Made by a program: the position numbers and the translations under genes. From Bifidobacterium magnum (GTDB lineage Bacteria; Actinomycetota; Actinomycetes; Actinomycetales; Bifidobacteriaceae), in assembly GCF_000741255.1 (NCBI RefSeq), contig NZ_JGZB01000013.1, positions 1 to 64,000 of the forward strand: a stretch of 64,000 bases of DNA. The letters run 5' to 3'. Shown here one piece after another: positions 22,787 through 32,888 of the stretch. Positions within the stretch are counted from its first letter, which is position 1. Each line of letters opens with the position of its first letter. Below the pieces are notes generated by a model. It was not told the DNA's origin, searched no databases, and saw only the letters and a program-made list of their open reading frames with translations.

Positions 22787-23212
22787 ATGACTGAAAATAT
22801 TGAAAACGTTGAGAATGTTGAGAACACGGGCGGCGAGTTTCCGGCCACGTTGGAAGAGCTGATCGAGAAAACCCCGGTGTTGGAGGGTTTCCCGATGATG
22901 GTTGTTCCGGGCAAGTTGAAGCCGAAGCAGTCCGCTGATTTCCTTGTGTTGGAAACGGTGGTTGAGGACACGCTCGCGAAGCTTGACATTGAGAAGGAGC
23001 CGGTTCAGCAGGCGATCCGCATGGGCTATGTGGTGGAGGTTGCCGACGAATTCTTTACGAAGATCGTGAAGGACAAGAAGGCGTATGAGCGTTGGGCTGA
23101 GGGCAAGCCCGCCGCCGACCTTGCGGCCGCGTATTTGACGCTGTGCGCGTTCTACAAGATTGAACTGGGAAAATCCGCTCTCTCCTCGACACGTACAGGA
23201 AATGCCGAGTAG
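22787..23212 (+). CDS. Tail assembly chaperone gpG-like (zero-frame product)
   Basis: A 141-residue product upstream of the tape measure gene. It has an acidic N-terminus with a short repeat (ENIENVENVENTGGEF) and a helical body (LEELIEKTPVLEGFPMMVVP). Its position and the slippery site near its end match gpG. It should coat the tape measure protein and recruit tube protein. Confidence 0.8.
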   Translation: MTENIENVENVENTGGEFPATLEELIEKTPVLEGFPMMVVPGKLKPKQSADFLVLETVVEDTLAKLDIEKEPVQQAIRMGYVVEVADEFFTKIVKDKKAYERWAEGKPAADLAAAYLTLCAFYKIELGKSALSSTRTGNAE

Positions 23213-23616
23213 AGCTGACTGCTGATTTCCGCCGTTTTTACGGGTTGAACTTGCCTGACGCCTTCGACACTGAGGACGGCACGTTCTTGTTCAACTTGAT
23301 GGTGGGGTTGGCTGGTTATGAGGGCGGCTTGTACCGCGCGTGGGTGATGGCCCATCCCGACCCGGACACCGATGTGGGCGAACCGGCTGGGGACGAGTCG
23401 CGGCGTTTGTCGTTCTATGGCTATTCCCAGAACACGGGCTTGTTGATGGAGATTAACAATTGGGTTGGCCGTTTGGCCACGTCGATGCTGGTGGACGAAC
23501 ACGGCAAGCGGGTGGAGTTCCATCCGATTTTACCGCCCAGCATGAGTGATGGAGAAGAAGGGCCGGTGGTGAAGGCCGCGACGTTTGAGAACGCCCGCGA
23601 CTTTTTCGGCGGCTAG
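22787..23616 (+). CDS. Tail assembly chaperone gpGT-like (-1 frameshift product)
   Basis: The second frame has only a TTG at 23245 as start and no good binding site. It is open back through the slippery heptamer GGGAAAA (23167-23173). A -1 slip there joins LGK of gpG to IRSLLDTYRKCRVELTADFR and runs to 23616, giving about 276 residues. The T part has the usual acidic/aromatic composition. This is the conserved G/GT arrangement of long-tailed phages. Confidence 0.82.
23167..23173 (+). promoter_or_regulatory. Slippery heptamer for -1 frameshifting
   Basis: GGGAAAA is positioned as G GGA AAA in the gpG frame, the X XXY YYZ form. In lambda the equivalent site is GGGAAAG. It lies 37 bases before the zero-frame stop at 23210. 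Confidence 0.85.
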
Positions 23617-23634
23617 TCTGGCAAGGAGAGCGTG

Positions 23635-26600
23635 ATGGTTTTGTACACTGCCGGTGAAGTTGGTATCAATATTCGTCCTGATACTCGTGGTTTCGGTGCC
23701 GAGTTGCGCCGGAAGCTGGCGAAGTACGGCGACATTACGCTCCCTGTCAATTTTGATGCTGACGATAACGCGGCGTATGCGACGTACCGGCGTTGGGAGG
23801 GGCGTGAGGTTGACGTTCCGGTCAATTTCAAGACCGATCCGAACTCGGCCCGCGCGTATTTGGCTCAGCAGAAGAAGCTTCGTGAAGCTGCCGAGGAGCC
23901 GATTCGTCCCGATTTTGATTTGCATGGTGTGGAAGCGAAGCAGAAGGCGTTGCAGAAGTATATCGCTTCCATGTCCGACCAGTTGAAGAAGCAGCAGGCC
24001 GATTATCAGCAGGTCACGTCGCATGTGGAGGAGCTTGTCGCCGCCGAGGAGAAGGCGCGGAAGGTCAATGAGCAGGCTTCGAGGGCGCGTAAGGCCGGTT
24101 TGGATGATGCTGAGCGCAAGTATTTGGAAGCGGGCCGTCAGGTTGATTCGCTCAATGAGCGTCTGAAGGATTTGAAGAAGACCCGTGATGAGCTTCGTTA
24201 CCGCAAGTCGGATGATGCGCGTAATGAGCTTCAGTCTGTCCGCTCCCAGATTGATCAGGTTACGACGAGTTTGAGGAACGCGAAGAATGAGAGGAATTCG
24301 GCGTTCCGTGAGTTCCGCCGTCTGGAGAAGGAACAGTCGAAGCTTACGGCGTCTGAGGACGGCAAGCTGTATGATGTTGCTACCCAGAAGTTGAAGGCCG
24401 CTCAGAAGCAGCAGGCGCGTTACGCGAAGGCTGTGGCGAACACTGAGGATTCGTTGAAGTCGGCGCGTAAGAGTTTGCGCGACTATACCGCACAGTTGAA
24501 GTCGAACGAAGCTCAAGAGGTGCGCGTGTGGGAAGCGCGTGAGAAGGCTCTTGATCAGCTTGCGGGCATGGAGAAGCGTGCGAACGGCGCGAAGAAGGCG
24601 ATTCGTGACATGTTCCCCATGGGCACGACGGACAAGCAGTATCAGAAGCTTGTCGCTGACGTGAGCAACCGTTTGAACGACATCAACTTCTTGCAGAAGG
24701 AGCTTCATTCGGGACGTTTGAACGCGGCCCGTGATGTGAAACTGTTGACGGACAGCTACAAGCAGTTCGACAAGCAGATGCAGAGCATTGACAAGGGTAT
24801 TGACAAGCTGAGCAAGCCCCTTGAACTTCAGGCTCGTTTGGATGAGATTTCGGGTGTGCGCGAGTCGATTGAGCGTGCTCAGGCGCGTTTGAACGCGGCG
24901 CATTTGGATGTTCCGGCTGAAGTGAACTTGACGTATGACAATGCGATCAAGCAGCTTCGTGACCTTGAACAGAAGGTCAAGTTGAACCCGGACAAGGATT
25001 GGTCTGATTGGCGTGGTGAGCTTCAGATTGGCGCTGACCTTGACGAGGCTTCCCGCGAGTTGCGCCGTTGGAAGGATCGGCACGAGGAGTTTGAGCTTGA
25101 TGTTGATTTGCAGTCGAAGCTCGCTTCCGCGCATTTGGCGTATTTGACCCGTCCGCGCACGGTCGAGATTTTCGCGAAGGTGCGTGACACTCAGCTGGGC
25201 AAGCTGTTGAACGGTGTCACGTATGGTGCAACCGGTTTGGCGGGCGTTCAGAACAAGTTTGATTCGCTGGTGAATGCGTTTGACAATCTTGACCGCACGG
25301 TGCCGCGTATTGCTGCTGTGGGCACGGTGTTGGCTTCTTTGTCTGCTGGCGCGTTGAACTTGTCGGGTTCGATTCTGGGTGTCGGTTCGTCTTTGGTGTC
25401 GATGAGCAAGGTTGCGTTGGCCGCTCCCGCCGCTTTGATGGGTGTGGGTGCCGCTGTTGGTGTGGCCATGTACTCGTTCAAAGCGTTCAAGAATGATTTG
25501 CAGGACGCGGAAACGGCGTTTACGGGGTTTGGCGACAAGCTTGATGAAGCGTTCAAGGGCAAGGCTCTTCCCGCTACCGTCGAGTTTTTGAACACGGTTG
25601 GCGCTGAACTTCAACCGGCGTTGTTGGATTTGGCTGACGCCGAGAGCGAGGTTATCGCCAATCTTGTTGGTGTGGCCACTGCCGCCCATGACGCGGGCTA
25701 TCTGGCGACGATCATGGATAACACGAATCTGGCGGTCAGGGAACTGTCGCCGGGCCTTGAACACATGGTTGCCGCGTTCTTGAACCTTAGTGACTTGTCG
25801 AGCCAGTATCTGCCGCGTGCCGCCCGCTATGTTAGCGATTTGGCGTCCGGCTGGGCTGACTGGGTGAACCGTGCGCGTGAGACTGGCGCGGTTGAGGACG
25901 CTCTTGAACAGGTCATTGAACAGGCTGGGTATTTGAAGAACACCGTCAAGTCGGTGATCAGCATTTTCTCTGGCTTGTATTCGGCTATCGCGATCAACCA
26001 GAACGGTATTGAACAGTTCTCGCACGCGGTGGGCAATGTGGCTGACGCGGTTAATAGCGTCCGTTTTCAAGAGACGTTGAAAACGTGGTCTGCTGCCGCG
26101 CTGGTCACGAAGGACACGGTGCGTGACTCGTTCAGTTCGATGGGTGACGCGCTGTATACGGTGCGGGAAACCATTGGTCAGGTGATGGTCAGTTCGGGCG
26201 AGGTGATTGCTTCGTTCGGCAAGAATTTGAGCCGTGTGATCAAGGGTTCCGAGTCTGGTTTGCGCACGTTCGCGACTGGTACTGCCGAGAGTTTGACGGC
26301 GATGTTTGACGCGCTGGGCGACAATTCGCATGTGATCAACGAGTTGTTGACGATGGTGGGCAAGCTTGCCCGCACGTTCGGCAACACGCTTGCCGCCGCG
26401 ATTCGTACCGCTTCGCCGCTGCTTCAGGGTTTGGCGAAGACTGCTGGCGCTGTTGCTGATGCGTTCAACGCGCTGCCGGATTCGTTGAAGGGTGGTATTG
26501 CGATTTGGGCGACGTTCGGTAGGGCGGCGTCCACGGCCATGACGACGTTGAAAACGTCGATGCTCACGAACATTCAGGACACGCTCCAGTACCAGAAGAC

Positions 26601-29562
26601 CATGGCGTCTTTGGGTATGAGCGCGGATCAGGCGAAAGTGAAGTTCAGCACGCTGGCGGTGGCTATGGCGAAGTTGAACGGCGCTGACGTGGTGAGTTCG
26701 TTTGGTCAGGCCCGTTCCTCTGTTGACGGTGTGGGCACTTCGGTTGTTGGTTTGAAGGCGAAACTGTCGAATGCGGCGGGTGTCGCCAAGTCGTTCGGTT
26801 CAAGTTTGCTGTCCGCGTTCGGTGGGCCTGTTGGCGTGGGCGTGACCGCCGCGTTCGCGGCGATTGCTGCCGCGATTGGCGACTACCAGCACAAGGCTCA
26901 GGCTACCGAGTCCGCGAACATGTCGCTGGCTGATTCAATGCGCCGTCTCGCCACGGATGTTGAGGATTCCGCTAGCGTCGTGTCGTCGCTTCGTGACGAA
27001 CTGTCGGGCATTTGGTCTTCGAACGAGTATGGTCGTGCCGAGGGGCTTGGCGGATGGTTGAACGGTGTCACTGACGAGTTCAAGACCGCCGAGGAAGCCG
27101 CCAAGGAGTTTGGCGTGTCTTCCACCGAGTTGACGGACGCGATCATTAATGGCGGTTCGGATTACACGAAGGTTCAGAACCGTGTCAATGGCGCGGTGTC
27201 GAAGGCGAAGGACAATTTCGAGGAGTTGAAGAAGGCGGCGTCCGCTAGCGTGTTGGACAAGAGCAGCAAGGACGCGGAAAACGCCCGAAACAAGTACAAC
27301 AAGTTGTCGAATGCCCAGAAGAAGCTGACGGAAACAACGGGCTTGGTGAGGGAGGAAATGGTCGCGACGGCCATGGATACCGCCAAGTTGAACGGTGTTT
27401 CCGAGAAGACGATCCGCACGTATGCGAACATGAACGTGGGTATGCGCACGCTCATGGAGGTTGCTGGCGGTGAAGCGTTGAAGCAGAATGCTTCAGCGAA
27501 AGCCCTTGAGCTTAAGAACCAGATTTTGAACAAGGGCGTCAACACGATCCGCAACGCGACGCACGCCGAAGCTTCCTACTATGAAGCGTTGGATTCTACG
27601 AAGAGCGCAATCGAGTCGGTCAACCAGATGGCTTCCTACGGGCAGCGTGTTTGGAACGATCAGGCGAAGTCGTTTGATTTGACGACTAGCGCGGGCCGTC
27701 TTGCCGCTTCCACGATTGATTCGCTGGTGTTGTCCGCTAACGAATGGTTGGACGCTTCGGCTGCTCAGGGCATGTCCGCTGACGCTTTGAATGAACGTTA
27801 TACGACTCTTCGCAACACGTTGATTGATCAGGCTACCGCGTTGACGGGCAATAGTGAGACGGCTAAAGCGTATGTTGATCAGCTGTTGACGACGCCGGAT
27901 CACATCAAGACGAAGGTTGACCTTGAGGTTGCTGAGAGCAAGGCGTTGTTGGCTCAGTATGTTGAGACGATGAGCATTTTGTTCCCGGCTGGTCAGCGTG
28001 AGGATTTGCGTTCCATAATTCTGAAAATGGTTATGGAGGGCAAGACTCCCGAAGAGATCATGCAGGCGGTGCAGAAGGCTACCGAGGGCAAGTACACGGT
28101 CGTGATCAACTCTGACGGTAAACCGGCCATGGTCGAGACGGAAGCGTTGAAGAAGAAGCTTGAGGAAACGGGCGTCAAGATTCCCGCCGAGGTTGATGGC
28201 GTCAGCATCTTCGAGAACGTGGAAGGCTTGAAGAAGGAGCTTGAAGGCCAAGGCATCACTTTGAAGGTCAAAGATGACGGTTCCATCCAACTGTTCAAGG
28301 ATGGGGTGGAACTGGCCAAGAAGGAAGCCGAGAAAGACCCGGCGAAGGTCGAGGTTGATGCGGATACCGACAAGGCGAAGCAGAAGACCGACGAGGTGAA
28401 GAAGGAAGCCGAGAAGGAACCGGCCAAGGTTCCGGTTGACGCTGATCCGATTGCGTTTGATTCCACGCTTGAGGAGAAGCGCAATGAAGCCGAGGGCGCG
28501 ACGTTCAAGGTGTCTTTGGACGCTAACCCGGAACTGTTTGACGGCACTTTGTTCCAGAAGAAGGAAGAAGCCGAGAGTGGCGAGGTGACGATTCCTGTGG
28601 ATGCCAACACGGAACCGTTTGATTCGGGGGTGCAGGAGCGTTCCGGCCAATCGTTCTTCGAATCATTCATTCCTCTTGCCGCTCTTGCTGGCTTGTTCGA
28701 TTTCGACAGGGATTCGCGTGCCGGTCAAACGTTCTTGTCGGCGTTTATCCCGTTGGCTGCTCTTGCCGGATTGTTTGACGCTGACAAGAACAGTCGTGCC
28801 GGCCAACTGTTCGCGTTGTCGAACATTCCTCTTGGCGCGTTGCCGGGATTGTTTGACGTGGACAAGAACAGTCGTGCCGGTCAACAGTTCGCGTTGTCGA
28901 ATATTCCGTTGGGTGCAATCACGTCGTCGTTTGATGCGGCAAAGAACGCTCGTGCGGGTAAGACGCTTGGCCAGTCAACAATCGATGTGGACGCGAACAC
29001 GAGTCCGTTCACACGTTCGGTGAGTGCGTTTAAAGGCAAGACCGTGGCGACGGCGTTCATCGACGTGGTGCAGCGTGTCACGAAGAAAATCTTCGGTGGC
29101 GGTGACGGTGAAGGCGAAGCGAACGGTGGCCGTATCTACGGGCCGGGTACGTCCACGTCCGATTCCATTCCTCGCTGGCTGTCCAACGGTGAAATGGTGC
29201 TCAAGGCGTCGTCCGTGAGGAAACTTGATGCCGCTTACGGTACGGGTTTCCTTGACGCTTTGAACGCTACGGGAAGCATCAACCAAGCGTTGAACGCGAA
29301 CGCCGGATCGTATTCGAGTCGTGCCGCGTCTCAACGGTTCGCTTACGCGACGGGCGGGCGCGTCTCTTCGGACGCGGTGAAACTCGAAGTCAACCTTTCA
29401 CCCGTCATCAACGTGGAAGTGCCGGACGGCGCGAAGAAGGGCGACACGTATGTCACCCAGAATTTCGACCAGAAGATTGTGCGTTCCGACGCTGACCTTC
29501 ATGTTGCTTCCGCGATTTTGTACCGTAACGCCGCTCGAACGGCGTCGATGGTGGGAAGGTGA
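23635..29562 (+). CDS. Tape measure protein
   Basis: About 1975 residues, the longest gene; such proteins set tail length. Start ATG 23635 follows AAGGAGAGCGTG (GTG 23632 possible). Coiled-coil dominates residues about 75-480 (Lys/Gln/Glu-rich). A hydrophobic Ala/Gly segment near 565-610 (SGSILGVGSSLVSMSKVALA) and another near 1060 could insert in the membrane. Near 1560-1700 lie acidic modules around VPVDADPIAFDSTLEEKRNE. Four repeats of a segment like SRAGQxFxLSNIPLGAxxGL follow at 28646-28960. The C-terminal domain has the GRIYGPGTSTSDSIPRWLSN pattern common in tape measures. Confidence 0.92.
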   Translation: MVLYTAGEVGINIRPDTRGFGAELRRKLAKYGDITLPVNFDADDNAAYATYRRWEGREVDVPVNFKTDPNSARAYLAQQKKLREAAEEPIRPDFDLHGVEAKQKALQKYIASMSDQLKKQQADYQQVTSHVEELVAAEEKARKVNEQASRARKAGLDDAERKYLEAGRQVDSLNERLKDLKKTRDELRYRKSDDARNELQSVRSQIDQVTTSLRNAKNERNSAFREFRRLEKEQSKLTASEDGKLYDVATQKLKAAQKQQARYAKAVANTEDSLKSARKSLRDYTAQLKSNEAQEVRVWEAREKALDQLAGMEKRANGAKKAIRDMFPMGTTDKQYQKLVADVSNRLNDINFLQKELHSGRLNAARDVKLLTDSYKQFDKQMQSIDKGIDKLSKPLELQARLDEISGVRESIERAQARLNAAHLDVPAEVNLTYDNAIKQLRDLEQKVKLNPDKDWSDWRGELQIGADLDEASRELRRWKDRHEEFELDVDLQSKLASAHLAYLTRPRTVEIFAKVRDTQLGKLLNGVTYGATGLAGVQNKFDSLVNAFDNLDRTVPRIAAVGTVLASLSAGALNLSGSILGVGSSLVSMSKVALAAPAALMGVGAAVGVAMYSFKAFKNDLQDAETAFTGFGDKLDEAFKGKALPATVEFLNTVGAELQPALLDLADAESEVIANLVGVATAAHDAGYLATIMDNTNLAVRELSPGLEHMVAAFLNLSDLSSQYLPRAARYVSDLASGWADWVNRARETGAVEDALEQVIEQAGYLKNTVKSVISIFSGLYSAIAINQNGIEQFSHAVGNVADAVNSVRFQETLKTWSAAALVTKDTVRDSFSSMGDALYTVRETIGQVMVSSGEVIASFGKNLSRVIKGSESGLRTFATGTAESLTAMFDALGDNSHVINELLTMVGKLARTFGNTLAAAIRTASPLLQGLAKTAGAVADAFNALPDSLKGGIAIWATFGRAASTAMTTLKTSMLTNIQDTLQYQKTMASLGMSADQAKVKFSTLAVAMAKLNGADVVSSFGQARSSVDGVGTSVVGLKAKLSNAAGVAKSFGSSLLSAFGGPVGVGVTAAFAAIAAAIGDYQHKAQATESANMSLADSMRRLATDVEDSASVVSSLRDELSGIWSSNEYGRAEGLGGWLNGVTDEFKTAEEAAKEFGVSSTELTDAIINGGSDYTKVQNRVNGAVSKAKDNFEELKKAASASVLDKSSKDAENARNKYNKLSNAQKKLTETTGLVREEMVATAMDTAKLNGVSEKTIRTYANMNVGMRTLMEVAGGEALKQNASAKALELKNQILNKGVNTIRNATHAEASYYEALDSTKSAIESVNQMASYGQRVWNDQAKSFDLTTSAGRLAASTIDSLVLSANEWLDASAAQGMSADALNERYTTLRNTLIDQATALTGNSETAKAYVDQLLTTPDHIKTKVDLEVAESKALLAQYVETMSILFPAGQREDLRSIILKMVMEGKTPEEIMQAVQKATEGKYTVVINSDGKPAMVETEALKKKLEETGVKIPAEVDGVSIFENVEGLKKELEGQGITLKVKDDGSIQLFKDGVELAKKEAEKDPAKVEVDADTDKAKQKTDEVKKEAEKEPAKVPVDADPIAFDSTLEEKRNEAEGATFKVSLDANPELFDGTLFQKKEEAESGEVTIPVDANTEPFDSGVQERSGQSFFESFIPLAALAGLFDFDRDSRAGQTFLSAFIPLAALAGLFDADKNSRAGQLFALSNIPLGALPGLFDVDKNSRAGQQFALSNIPLGAITSSFDAAKNARAGKTLGQSTIDVDANTSPFTRSVSAFKGKTVATAFIDVVQRVTKKIFGGGDGEGEANGGRIYGPGTSTSDSIPRWLSNGEMVLKASSVRKLDAAYGTGFLDALNATGSINQALNANAGSYSSRAASQRFAYATGGRVSSDAVKLEVNLSPVINVEVPDGAKKGDTYVTQNFDQKIVRSDADLHVASAILYRNAARTASMVGR

Positions 29563-29566
29563 AAAG

Positions 29567-30519
29567 TTGAGGATCGGTTTTGCTGAATTGTCCGCGCCGA
29601 ATATTCCGACATTGCGTTTGGAGGGCGATACGGCTTCAGACCCGTGCATGTACATCGAACAGGAGGGCGTGCAGGCTGGTATTCGACGCCGGATTTGAAG
29701 GTGTCGTTGACTGAGCGGGGTGATGGTGACGGTGCGCATGATGTGCCGGATTCGGCTGTCGCGTATGCGGCGCGTACCGTCACTCTTCGTGTGTTCGCGT
29801 CTGGCCGTGACCGTGACGAAACGTTGGAGCAGTGGCGTCGCTTGTTGATGTTCACGCACCGTCAGGTCACGCTTCGTATCAGGGATTCTCGTACTGATAC
29901 CGAGTGTGTGGGCATGGTGTCCACGGTGTCTGAGGGCGAGTGGCATGAGGGGTATTTGTTGGGGGATTTGACGGTGGTGTGCGCGAGACCTGAGCGTGTC
30001 GCGCATACGCCGTCGGTTCTTTCGTTGATTCCTCATCGTGCGTCTGCTGGCGGTGGCGGTGGCTTAATGTACGGGCCCGGCTACTTTACCGAGTGTGACG
30101 TCACCCCGAATGATAGCGAAAGCTACTTGTATCTGTCCACTGTGGGCACGCTTGGCTTGCGTTATCCGTTGACGTATTCGGTGCAGAAACCCACTGCCGG
30201 TTCGAACTCGTGTCTGGTGGAGAACCATGGTTCTTCCCGCGCCTACCCGGTTTTTACCTGCTACGGGAACATGCCGGATGGTGTTGACATCGTGTTTCCG
30301 GGCGAGAACCTGTGGCTTCGCTGTACCCAACCGGTGTATGGGGAGCCGCTGGTGTTGGATTCGCGGTCTCGTACCGCCACTGTGGGCGGTTTGGACGTGT
30401 CGCGCACGCTGGTGTCGCGCGGATTCCCGACTGTTCCGCCGGACGGGATGGTCAATTGTGTGCTTCGTACTACCGGAACCGGCTACGTGAACGTCACGGT
30501 TCGTGACACGTACATGTAA
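29567..30519 (+). CDS. Distal tail protein, probably frame-broken near its start
   Basis: A frame beginning at TTG 29567 (LRIGFAELSAPNIPTLRLEG), right behind the tape measure stop, ends at 29698. The main frame (29644-30519, up to 291 codons from GTG) contains GWYSTPDLKVSLTERGDG and a long Dit-like body. Joining them with a -1 shift between about 29650 and 29680 gives a single protein of about 316 residues. Position and length suit Dit, the hub linking tail tube and tip. Whether the break is real, programmed or a sequencing error cannot be told here. Confidence 0.65.
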
Positions 30520-30529
30520 GGAGAAAAAA

Positions 30530-31492
30530 TTGGTTACTACCGCGTTGGGCGTGAGCCCGGATTTGAATGACAATGGCGTGACGCCGCTCACGCACCGTCA
30601 GGTTTTGGCCGCTATGTACCCGTCTACGGGCATCATGACTGGTCTTGCGGTTACTGGCCGCAACGACCTTACGTATAACGTGTCGGCTGGTGTGGCGGTC
30701 ACGTCGATTGGTGTGGCTGACGGCAACACTATTTCCTATTGGGAGGGTGGTGTGACGCCGAAGGTGGATGCTGGTGATCCCACGAATCCGCGTATTGATG
30801 CGGTGTGGGTTCGTGCGCATAATCTGATCGAGCATAATGATGCTGACAATTTTGTGGTGGTGGGTGTCACTCAGGGTACGGCTAGTGCGAATCCTGTGGC
30901 TCCTACGATTCCGGCTGGCGCGTTGCTGTTGGGTACGCGCCGTATGCCCGCTAACGCGACGAACACGAGTAGCGCTACGGCTGTTGAGAACGGCGTGTAC
31001 GCGGTGCCTCACGGCGCTTCCCTTGGAATGTTGGGCGAGTATTGGTGGCAGGCCGACTTGGTGGGTGCCGACACCTTGAAAAAAGATTACTATGAAATGC
31101 CTGTGACGATTACCGTGCCGACGAAAAGGCTTGTCCGCTTGCGTATGGTCGCGTCACTGAGCGCGTACAACACGAACTGGGGCGACCAGTCCAAGCGCAC
31201 CGAATGGGCTTTCTGCTTCCAGCTGGACGGCAGAGACATCGACCACTCTGGCGCCAATTTTATCGCTCAAGGCTCTTGGGAGACGAAGGAGCATGAATTT
31301 ATCGCCGAGTGCCCGGCGGGCACCCATACTTTCCGTCTCCGTGCATGGCGCCAAAACGGCGAGAGGCCGTGGTTCCACTATTCGGACGATCAGAGTGTTA
31401 CGGGCGGTACTGGAGACTTGTGGGTGGGACGCCGTTTCACGATTTATGACGCTGGTGTCGCGGTGGCTGGCAAGACGACGATTGTAAGGTAA
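30530..31492 (+). CDS. Minor tail / baseplate protein
   Basis: A 320-residue product. I choose TTG 30530 because AAGGAGAAAAAA precedes it; the upstream ATG frame lies in the previous gene. The first half (TALGVSPDLNDNGVTPLTHR, IDAVWVRAHNLIEHNDADNF) resembles upper-baseplate or tail-tip proteins of Gram-positive phages. The second half is a beta-rich binding-like domain with many Trp and Arg residues. Possibly host-surface interaction; not certain. Confidence 0.65.
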   Translation: MVTTALGVSPDLNDNGVTPLTHRQVLAAMYPSTGIMTGLAVTGRNDLTYNVSAGVAVTSIGVADGNTISYWEGGVTPKVDAGDPTNPRIDAVWVRAHNLIEHNDADNFVVVGVTQGTASANPVAPTIPAGALLLGTRRMPANATNTSSATAVENGVYAVPHGASLGMLGEYWWQADLVGADTLKKDYYEMPVTITVPTKRLVRLRMVASLSAYNTNWGDQSKRTEWAFCFQLDGRDIDHSGANFIAQGSWETKEHEFIAECPAGTHTFRLRAWRQNGERPWFHYSDDQSVTGGTGDLWVGRRFTIYDAGVAVAGKTTIVR

Positions 31493-31505
31493 CTGAGGTG
31501 GGCTT

Positions 31506-32879
31506 GTGGTGTGGAATGCGTATTTGTATGACACGGTGACGGGCGCGTTGGGGCAGAAGATCGACATTCCGGCGTTCAGCTGGTCTGTGAGCGTGTCCGA
31601 CTCGTCGTTTTCAACGACCCGTGACAAGGGCACTGGCGTGGACGACGTGTCTGGCTTGCAAGTCCCGTGGTCTCAAATCAACGCTTCCACGCCGGAAGCG
31701 CGTGCGGCGATGCTGATGCCTTACAAGCGTGGGATAGTGCTGTTTTGGAAGCAGGAGGGTGACGATTCGCTTGGCGTGCCCGTGTTGGCGGGCGCGTTGG
31801 GTGTGCGCACGAGTACCCGCAACGATGTGGAGATGCCGTTCGTCAGCATGATGGGCTTGTTGGAGGACAGGTTTTTCGTGCATGAAGACCCGAAGTTCGC
31901 TTCGGGGCCGAACCATACGAGCACGGGGTTTTGGGAGTTCAAGAATTTGAGTTGGCGTGCGGTCGCTTGCGAAATTTTGCAGCAGGCGATCAAACGCAAG
32001 CCGGGCGGCGCGCTACCAATCGATCTGCCATATCTCGGAGAAAAAGGCACGCATCAGCTGCCGGACGACGGTCAAACTTACGAGCCTCCCAAACCTCCCA
32101 TTTTGACGGACAAGCAGCCGGACAACATGAGCAAAGAGCAGCGTGAAGCGTATGACAAACGCAAGGACGCCGCCGAGAAACAGTGGGAAGCGGCGAAGGC
32201 GCGTTTGGACGGCCGTAGCATTTACCGTGATTTCGACGTGTCTTCCCATTCCGTCGCGGAACTGTTGACAAGCATTAGCAATCAGGACAAGGGGCCGGAT
32301 TTGCAGTTCAGGCCGTATTTGGCCGACGATCAGCATATACGGTTCCGGTTCGAAGCGGGTTCCGACGCTGACGTGTTCCTGTTGCAGAAGACCCGGTTGA
32401 GTTTGAGCAGCGGCCCTTGGGGTGGCACGTTGGAGAACATTCGGGTTGACCGCGCCGCCCCGTACATGCGCGTGTTCGCCACTGGCGCGGGTTCCGATGA
32501 TGCGACGTTGTGCGCATTTCAACAGGATTTGTCGCTGGTGAGCCGTGCAGACCCGTGGCCGCTTCGTGAGAGCGTGCTGTCGAACAATAATGTGGAGGAT
32601 TTCCGCACGTTGGATGGTCAGGCGAAGTCGTTGCTGAACGCGACGAACCGTCCGCTCATGCAGGTGCGTGGCGAGATTTGGGCGGATGATGTGGACGCTT
32701 CGGGGTTGCCGTTGCATCCGCTGGGTTCGTTCTGGCCGGGCGAACTGTTTGACGTGGCTATTGACGGGTTCCCGGATTTGCCGGACGGCGTGTATCCGAT
32801 GCGTTTGATGCAGATGACTGGTGATGAGAGCGCGAAAGTCGAACTGTTGTTTGATGTGGTTGCTGATCCGGTGATGTAA
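31506..32879 (+). CDS. Minor tail protein
   Basis: A 457-residue product beginning GTG 31506 (VVWNAYLYDTVTGALGQKID). It contains a Lys/Glu-rich insertion near 200-235 (DKQPDNMSKEQREAYDKRKD), then a domain ending PDLPDGVYPMRLMQMTGDES. Such proteins follow the distal tail protein in many actinobacterial siphophages and belong to the tail tip. No catalytic motif seen. Confidence 0.65.
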   Translation: MVWNAYLYDTVTGALGQKIDIPAFSWSVSVSDSSFSTTRDKGTGVDDVSGLQVPWSQINASTPEARAAMLMPYKRGIVLFWKQEGDDSLGVPVLAGALGVRTSTRNDVEMPFVSMMGLLEDRFFVHEDPKFASGPNHTSTGFWEFKNLSWRAVACEILQQAIKRKPGGALPIDLPYLGEKGTHQLPDDGQTYEPPKPPILTDKQPDNMSKEQREAYDKRKDAAEKQWEAAKARLDGRSIYRDFDVSSHSVAELLTSISNQDKGPDLQFRPYLADDQHIRFRFEAGSDADVFLLQKTRLSLSSGPWGGTLENIRVDRAAPYMRVFATGAGSDDATLCAFQQDLSLVSRADPWPLRESVLSNNNVEDFRTLDGQAKSLLNATNRPLMQVRGEIWADDVDASGLPLHPLGSFWPGELFDVAIDGFPDLPDGVYPMRLMQMTGDESAKVELLFDVVADPVM

Positions 32880-32888
32880 AAGGGGGTT

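Noticed and set aside
23530-26331. A 933-codon open frame antisense to the tape measure gene
   Set aside because: It arises from the biased codon use (GCN/GAN/AAG) of the coiled-coil region. The product is Arg/Leu/Thr-rich low complexity with no start signal, and the sense gene is certain.
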